In this document: piece by piece, positions 6,548 to 10,770 of the stretch | How positions within the stretch are numbered: the first letter of the stretch is position 1 | How the letters are laid out: each line of letters begins with the position of its first letter | Source: Clostridiales bacterium | Lineage (GTDB): Bacteria; Bacillota; Clostridia; Lachnospirales; WQUN01 | Reading direction: 5' to 3' | Length of the DNA: 10,770 nucleotides | NCBI GenBank assembly: GCA_031273705.1 | Contig: JAISRJ010000117.1 | Coordinates: forward strand, 1-10,770 | Notes under the pieces: generated by a model | Told to the model about the DNA's origin: nothing | The model's input: the letters and a program-made list of their open reading frames with translations, nothing else | The model's database searches: none | Made by a program: the position numbers and the translations under genes

Positions 6548-8149
6548 ATGAAAATCGGAGTTATCGGAGCTAACGGTAAAGCCGGGGCTTTAATTTCTAA
6601 AGAGGCGATTGATCGCGGGCATGTAGTTACCGCTATTGTCCGTGAAAAGTCTAAAGTAGAGAGCAAGGGTTTTCACCATATATTAGAAAAAAATATCTAT
6701 GATTTGATACCGTCCGACTTGTCGGGATTGGATGCCGTGATCAGCGCGTATGGTCTGCCTTTTGGCGAGGAACATTATAATGTTTATAAAAACGCGATTG
6801 CGAAGTTGATTGAGGTATTTAAACAACTGCCGGACGTTAGATTGCTTATAGTGGGCGGAGCCGCGAGTCTTTACACCGACCCGCGCAAGAAACATAGATT
6901 TTTAGATGAAATACCGGAAGCTTGGCGGCGTGACCCCGCGGATATGGCGGAAGGTTTTAAGTTACTGCAGCAGGCGGACATTAATTGGACGTATTTTTCT
7001 CCAGCCTATACTTTTGATTATGGCGGCAAGCGAACTGGAACGTATACTCTGGGCGGGGATTTTGCGATTACAAACTCCACAAACGAGAGTTATATCAGTT
7101 ACGCGGATTACGCGGTCGCGATGGTGGATGAAGTAGAGAACGCCTTCCATGTCCGCCGCAGATTCACCGCTGTTTCGGACAGCAAACCGGATGAAGCGCC
7201 TAAAGCCGCCGAACCCCCTAAAGCCGGAAAGCTATCCGAACCCGCGAGATCAGCCCAGGTAAATATCGCTCCCGACCCCGCCGGATATTTTGGTATCTAC
7301 GACAAAGAACCGACCTTCGAGGGTATATCACAGTACCGTTCGCCGCTTAATTATGAATTAGCCGGTAAAGAATATAAATTGATAATGAATACGGAAAATG
7401 ATTTCTATGTGAAGTTTATTTCCGGAACATTACTTGAATGGTCTGTGTATGGTCAGCCTGCGAGTAAGGAATCCTATGAGTGCGGCAAGACCGACGAACT
7501 CACGTATTTTGTTAATTTTGAATTGACTGATGTAAAGCCGCGCACGAATATTACACTGGTCGTTGACCTGGAGCAAAGATTGGTAACCTACGCGCGGTCT
7601 ACTACAAATTTCAATGATAAATATCCATATCTGGTAAAAACTGAATTTGATTTTGGCGCGTTGGAAATAACCGGCTACCAGCTGCCGTTTATTCGTCACG
7701 GATATACTTCCGATTTAGTTGGCAAACGCATATTATGGCATTATGCGCCTAGATGGGAAATTATACACGTGTATTACAGCCCGTACTATATGCGCGGCAC
7801 ATTCCCGCCCGGTAGTCCGGCATTGCTGGGAATGACACCGCCCACCCCGGAAGAAGCGGCGAATTTTGAAAAATATCCATATGACGAACCGACGTCATAT
7901 ATTAAGATTAAGGATGGTATTTATTTAGTAAGCTGCATAGAGCAAAACATGTCTCGCAGAGGGGCGACCGGAAACAGTCTGCTGTTTCTCATGGATGTGA
8001 AACGCTTGCATGATGTAGGGCGTTCGTTTGGTCACGCCGGACAAAAAGAAGGTAATGTACACGGCGAGAATTATCTCTTCTCCGCTTACGGCGAGTTCGT
8101 GTACTCCGACGGAAGTGTGGAAGATAAGAAGAACGTTTATATTCCCTGA
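6548..8149 (+). CDS. Fusion protein: NAD(P)-binding SDR/NmrA-type domain + MoaF-like domain (subfamily A)
   Basis: This is a 533-residue two-part protein. Residues 1-205 form a YwnB/NmrA-like atypical SDR: beta-alpha-beta with GANGKAG (7-13) for the dinucleotide, VREKSK (31-36) typical of NADP-type binding loops, DAVISAYG (62-69), LLIVGGAASLY (99-109) and YISYADYAVAMVDE (182-195). No YxxxK pair is obvious, as usual in this subgroup. Residues 211-245 are a Pro/Ala/Lys-rich linker with PKA repeats. Residues 246-533 are a complete MoaF-like module, closely similar to the first gene of the operon, with DLVGKRILWHY (389-399), IIHVYY (405-410) and RLHDVGRSFGHAG (486-498). It is the last gene of the operon, 31 bp after the third, and is followed by a strong terminator. 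The fusion implies that a redox step or cofactor-binding function is coupled to the MoaF module. No frameshift is seen at the junction. Substrate unknown. Confidence 0.85.
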   Translation: MKIGVIGANGKAGALISKEAIDRGHVVTAIVREKSKVESKGFHHILEKNIYDLIPSDLSGLDAVISAYGLPFGEEHYNVYKNAIAKLIEVFKQLPDVRLLIVGGAASLYTDPRKKHRFLDEIPEAWRRDPADMAEGFKLLQQADINWTYFSPAYTFDYGGKRTGTYTLGGDFAITNSTNESYISYADYAVAMVDEVENAFHVRRRFTAVSDSKPDEAPKAAEPPKAGKLSEPARSAQVNIAPDPAGYFGIYDKEPTFEGISQYRSPLNYELAGKEYKLIMNTENDFYVKFISGTLLEWSVYGQPASKESYECGKTDELTYFVNFELTDVKPRTNITLVVDLEQRLVTYARSTTNFNDKYPYLVKTEFDFGALEITGYQLPFIRHGYTSDLVGKRILWHYAPRWEIIHVYYSPYYMRGTFPPGSPALLGMTPPTPEEAANFEKYPYDEPTSYIKIKDGIYLVSCIEQNMSRRGATGNSLLFLMDVKRLHDVGRSFGHAGQKEGNVHGENYLFSAYGEFVYSDGSVEDKKNVYIP

Positions 8150-8171
8150 TACTCTGATGTCATGTTTATAC

Positions 8172-8211
8172 AAAAATAACCGCCAAAGCTAACAGCCGGG
8201 CGGTTATTTTT
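8172..8211. terminator. Bidirectional intrinsic terminator between the MoaF-like and MalFG operons
   Basis: AAAAATAACCGCC (8172-8184) and GGCGGTTATTTTT (8199-8211) form a perfect 13-bp stem with a 14-nt loop. The GC core is flanked by A and T runs, so both strands have a U tract. It lies 22 bp after the fusion gene stop and also downstream of malG on the other strand. Confidence 0.85.
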
Positions 8212-8223
8212 GTTGTCATAGGC

Positions 8224-8311
8224 TCACGAGGGCTTTTCCCTGTGTGACCCCCGGTGATTTTGAAATAATACCGCCGCACTCCCATGAGTTTCAGCTCGTG
8301 GGAGTGTTCAC
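8224..8311 (+). mobile_element. Possible right-end / omega-RNA remnant of an IS200/IS605-type element
   Basis: Three consecutive hairpins: 8224-8247 (TCACGAGGG paired with CCCTGTGTGA, with a G bulge and a G-T pair); 8252-8273 (CGGT/ACCG closing an AT-rich loop); and 8277-8306 (12-bp stem with one G-T wobble, CACTCCCATGAG / CTCGTGGGAGTG, loop TTTCAG). The last is followed at once by TTCAC. A terminal subterminal hairpin followed by TCAC or TCAA is how IS200/IS605 right ends look, and in those elements this segment encodes the structured guide-RNA scaffold used by TnpB. No tnpA, tnpB or iscB is present, so this would be a solo end or decayed copy. It could instead be an unrelated structured RNA or a malG 3' structure. 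Confidence 0.4.
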
Positions 8312-8355
8312 AAATCTGCTATTTTATATGTCGAAACCTGATTGGCGCTGTAAGA

Positions 8356-9198
8356 TCACTCTTTAGCGCCGCCGGAAGTCAGACCACTGACGAAATTTTT
8401 TTGCAGAACAAAAAATAGAATAACAATCGGTAATGAAACTAAGATGGCTCCAGCCGCAAACAAAGCAACTTTCTGCGTTCTTGGGTCGGCTACAAAAGTT
8501 TGAAGACCAACGGAAACTGTTAAAGCATCTGATGAGCGTAATAGGAATCTTGCCAGCATGTACTCGCCAAAGGGAGTCATAAATGCCCATAGCGCTTGTA
8601 CGGCAATCATTGGCCGTACTAAGGGCAGTATTATTTGCCAAAAAACCCTAAGCCGTCCCGCCCCCTCTATTCGAGCGGCTTCATCCAATGAAATAGGCAC
8701 TGTATCAAAGTAGCCTCTCATCAGCCAAGTATTCATAGGTATACCTCCCCCAATATATATTAAAGTGATATACCAATATTTATCAAGACCATTTATCATA
8801 AGTCCCATCACATAAAAAGCCGTAAACGCGGCCATTGTTGGTATCATTTGGACTATTAGGAAAAACTTCAGGCTGTTTTTGCGCCCAGAAAATCGGAACC
8901 GGCTGTAAGTATAACCGGCTAAAGATACTATTATTAACTGAATTAACATAGTAAAGAGCGCTATTGTCAGTGTATTTCTGTACCAAGTTACATATAGCGT
9001 AGTATTAATGAGCCTATTGAAGTTTTCAAGTGTCCATTTTGAACTAATATTCAGCTTAAACGCCATAAGATTACCAGGCATAAAAGCGGAAATGACTGTT
9101 ATTGCCAGAGGATAGAGGATTGTCAACGAAATAAATACCAGAATAGTATAAGTGATTATTTGTATAAGTATTTTTTTTCTACTTGCGCTGCTATTCAT
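8356..9198 (-). CDS. malG: ABC sugar transporter permease, MalG type
   Basis: This is an inner-membrane subunit of a binding-protein-dependent carbohydrate importer, 280 residues, normal for MalG. Hydrophobic segments lie at about 13-38, 73-98, 110-133, 141-160, 196-218 and 243-266. The cytoplasmic EAA loop that docks on the ATPase is intact (DEAARIEGAGRLRVFWQI, 172-189, then LPLVRP). The end (LQKNFVSGLTSGGAKE) matches the usual MalG tail. Start at ATG 9196-9198; GGAGG lies inside the last codons of malF, 11 nt upstream, and only 6 bp separate the two genes, so expression is coupled. It is the last gene of the operon in this window. No ATPase or binding-protein gene is visible here; a shared MsmX-type ATPase would be usual in Firmicutes. 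Maltose/maltodextrin is the likely substrate class by family, but other sugars are possible. Confidence 0.92.
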   Translation of the reverse strand: MNSSASRKKILIQIITYTILVFISLTILYPLAITVISAFMPGNLMAFKLNISSKWTLENFNRLINTTLYVTWYRNTLTIALFTMLIQLIIVSLAGYTYSRFRFSGRKNSLKFFLIVQMIPTMAAFTAFYVMGLMINGLDKYWYITLIYIGGGIPMNTWLMRGYFDTVPISLDEAARIEGAGRLRVFWQIILPLVRPMIAVQALWAFMTPFGEYMLARFLLRSSDALTVSVGLQTFVADPRTQKVALFAAGAILVSLPIVILFFVLQKNFVSGLTSGGAKE

Positions 9199-9204
9199 TT
9201 GACA

Positions 9205-10497
9205 TCAATCCTCCAAGTTTAAAGCGTGCGTTTGTTTAAAGACTATCATTGATACTCCGATAACAACTGCGGAAATTATGAGTAGAATAGAAGCGACAAC
9301 TGAGTATTGCGGTGATCCGCCAGTAGTCATTTTATAAACCCATGAAATTAATATATCGGTTGTACCGGCGTTGTTGCCAAGCGAGCCAGGTCCGCCATTA
9401 TTGAATAAGTATATAACAGAAAAATTATTAAAATTGCCGGTATATTGTGTTATAAAAGTAGGGGCGGCTATCAATATTATCGATGGAAAGGTAATATTTG
9501 TAAATCTCTGCCATGCATTTACGCCGTCAATAGTAGCGGCTTCATATACATCAATAGGTATTGATTGCAAGATACTGGTTACAAGCACATATACATAGGG
9601 AAATCCGAGCCAGCACTGAACCATGATAATTGCGGCTTTAGTCCAATTCGGATCTGTTTTCCAAGGTATCATACCAATATTAACAAAAGGCAGATAATTT
9701 AGGATAGGAATAATCTGTGTATTAATTGCACCGGCTGAGTCATTAAACATATTAGAAAAACTCATAATAGTAATAAATGAGGGTACGGCCCACGGTAATA
9801 AAAATATTACCCCAAAAATTCTCTTTAGCTTTACAAAATTTTGATGGCATAGTATAGCGGAAAATATACCCAAGGCAATCTGCAGTGTAGTCGCCACTAA
9901 AGTCCATATTACCGTCCATATAAAGACTTTTAAAAATGTTGCTCTATAGGAACTCAAGATAAAAATATTCTTAAAATTCTCAAAGCCTACCCAATCTAAT
10001 AGTTTAGCAGGAGGGATGTGTTTAAAATCGTAATTAGAAAACGCTATACATATTGTAACGAGAACCGGAAAAACAATTGCTATTATCATCATAATATATG
10101 CCGGTACAGTCAAAAGATAGGCAAAGCCTTTATCTATAACTAACCGTACAACATTTTTAAAAGCTCTATTAGGTATATTGCCTTTATTTATCGAAATAGC
10201 AGTTTGTTTTGCGTCTCTCACGCTTACGATGAACACCAATATAAATACCAAACAGATTATAATCTGTAACGCTCCCTCTATCATCATAAACAATGAATTG
10301 TCTGCTGTTGGGGTAGAGCCTAAAGTAATAAAATTTTTTAAAGCGCTAATGCCAAAGATGTTCATTTCAATTGCAAATATTATTGTTACTGATAAAAACG
10401 CCAATCCCTTCAGCAAATCACCATTGTATAATTGACCTAACCCGGGTATTATGGATAATAGAATAGATATTGATTTATTCTTTTTTATAAGGTTTAT
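9205..10497 (-). CDS. malF: ABC sugar transporter permease, MalF type, with apparent ATA start
   Basis: This is the partner permease of MalG, 430 residues if started at the ATA codon 10495-10497 (403 if started at the first canonical codon, TTG 10414-10416). From ATA the N-terminus contains SIIPGLGQLYNG (about 15-26), a signature of Firmicute MalF proteins that the TTG start would remove. A strong GGAGGTG (10505-10511) lies exactly 7 nt before the ATA, and no ATG, GTG or TTG lies in frame between it and the TTG. Later features are several membrane segments, the EAA loop YEAATIDGVNAWQRF (about 318-332), and NFNNFSVIYLFNNGGPG near 355-371, typical for maltose-type MalF. It ends 6 bp before malG, whose ribosome binding site it contains. 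The ATA may be a genuine rare start, a mutated ATG lowering expression, or a base error. Confidence 0.9.
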   Translation of the reverse strand: MNLIKKNKSISILLSIIPGLGQLYNGDLLKGLAFLSVTIIFAIEMNIFGISALKNFITLGSTPTADNSLFMMIEGALQIIICLVFILVFIVSVRDAKQTAISINKGNIPNRAFKNVVRLVIDKGFAYLLTVPAYIMMIIAIVFPVLVTICIAFSNYDFKHIPPAKLLDWVGFENFKNIFILSSYRATFLKVFIWTVIWTLVATTLQIALGIFSAILCHQNFVKLKRIFGVIFLLPWAVPSFITIMSFSNMFNDSAGAINTQIIPILNYLPFVNIGMIPWKTDPNWTKAAIIMVQCWLGFPYVYVLVTSILQSIPIDVYEAATIDGVNAWQRFTNITFPSIILIAAPTFITQYTGNFNNFSVIYLFNNGGPGSLGNNAGTTDILISWVYKMTTGGSPQYSVVASILLIISAVVIGVSMIVFKQTHALNLED

Positions 10498-10504
10498 ATG
10501 ATTT

Positions 10505-10511
10505 CACCTCC
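10505..10511 (-). promoter_or_regulatory. Ribosome binding site pointing to an ATA start of malF
   Basis: GGAGGTG on the minus strand, 7 nt before ATA (10495-10497). It is the best Shine-Dalgarno match in the right half of the window. In the malF frame a TGA lies directly downstream of it (10502-10504), so the reading frame can only begin at AAT, CAT, ATA or later codons. Confidence 0.75.
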
Positions 10512-10523
10512 AAAATATTATTG

Positions 10524-10770
10524 CTATTCAGTTGTTTTGAAAATAACGGCTTTCCCATTTGTGCTTATTACTCCATAATTAACAGTAATAACATTATTGT
10601 CTATTTGATTTATGTAACTACCATCTTTGACACTGTTAATATAAATATCGCAATATTCACTTTTAACTGGAAAAATGCCTATGATTTTACGTGTATTAAG
10701 ATAATAGCAACCAATGATGGTGTCAGTCTTGTCATCTTTCTTTAATGTATAATCACCTAATGAAAACAAT
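10524..10770 (-). CDS. C-terminal end of a gene running off the window, possibly a GH13-type glycosidase
   Basis: Only about the last 81 residues are inside the window; the frame stays open to the right edge, so the true start is outside. The piece (YTLKKDDKTDT, KDGSYIN, NGKAVIFK, TAG stop) reads like the small beta-sandwich C-terminal domain of alpha-amylase family enzymes, which commonly ends in a DGxY...(x)PVIF-type strand. It ends 26 bp before the malF start codon and on the same strand, so it is the upstream gene of the same operon. An intracellular maltodextrin-degrading enzyme beside MalFG would be a common arrangement. The family call is tentative because no catalytic region is visible. 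Confidence 0.4.
   Translation of the reverse strand, partial: LFSLGDYTLKKDDKTDTIIGCYYLNTRKIIGIFPVKSEYCDIYINSVKDGSYINQIDNNVITVNYGVISTNGKAVIFKTTE

Noticed and set aside
3838..8149. Molybdenum cofactor biosynthesis operon
   Set aside because: The family name is the only support. No moaA, moaC, moaE, moeA, mod or other cofactor gene is in the window, and MoaF was originally linked to a monoamine regulon.
8363..8641. 92-residue minus-strand open frame within malG
   Set aside because: Overlaps malG in another frame with no start signal; malG is clearly the real gene.
10521..10745. Plus-strand open frame at the right end
   Set aside because: Antisense to the partial gene read in the malF direction; no ribosome binding site and no recognisable motif.

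Overview
The window looks like chromosomal DNA of a low-to-mid-GC Firmicute, probably a Clostridia member. The signs are strong GGAGG-type ribosome binding sites on nearly every gene, TTG starts, a YesM/YesN-type two-component pair and a Clostridia-like MalF/MalG permease pair. No rRNA, tRNA, CRISPR array or intact transposase gene was seen.

Layout. (1) 1-209: a hairpin terminator and AT-rich non-coding DNA. (2) 210-3562, minus strand: a translationally coupled operon in which the response regulator (REC plus AraC-type HTH) is read first, followed by its membrane sensor histidine kinase. (3) 3563-3837: a divergent intergenic region with a good minus-strand promoter, a very stable 18-bp GC-rich hairpin in the predicted leader of the regulator mRNA, and a cluster of inverted and direct repeats in front of the plus-strand genes. 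(4) 3838-8149, plus strand: four consecutive genes, all carrying a MoaF-like two-domain protein. The fourth is a fusion of an NAD(P)-binding SDR/NmrA-type domain to a MoaF domain. (5) 8150-8355: a strong bidirectional terminator, then three successive hairpins ending in TTCAC that resemble the right end (omega-RNA region) of an IS200/IS605-type element, with no transposase or tnpB gene beside it. (6) 8356-10770, minus strand, visibly more AT-rich: a maltose/maltodextrin-type ABC importer, with malF read before malG, preceded by the C-terminal end of a gene that runs off the window and may be a GH13-type glycosidase.

How it may work together. The divergent arrangement suggests that the YesM/YesN-type pair senses an extracellular signal and controls the MoaF-like operon; this is inference. 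MoaF proteins are known mainly from the monoamine (tyramine) regulon of Klebsiella, and the 'molybdenum cofactor' label in databases is probably a naming artefact. Four paralogues arranged A-B-B-A, with a dehydrogenase-like domain fused to the last, suggest a multi-subunit or multi-step system acting on a small, perhaps aromatic, molecule. The MalFG segment appears to be a separate carbohydrate-uptake operon sharing only the terminator region. Its malF appears to start at an ATA codon, because the conserved N-terminus and the strong ribosome binding site both lie upstream of any ATG, GTG or TTG in frame.
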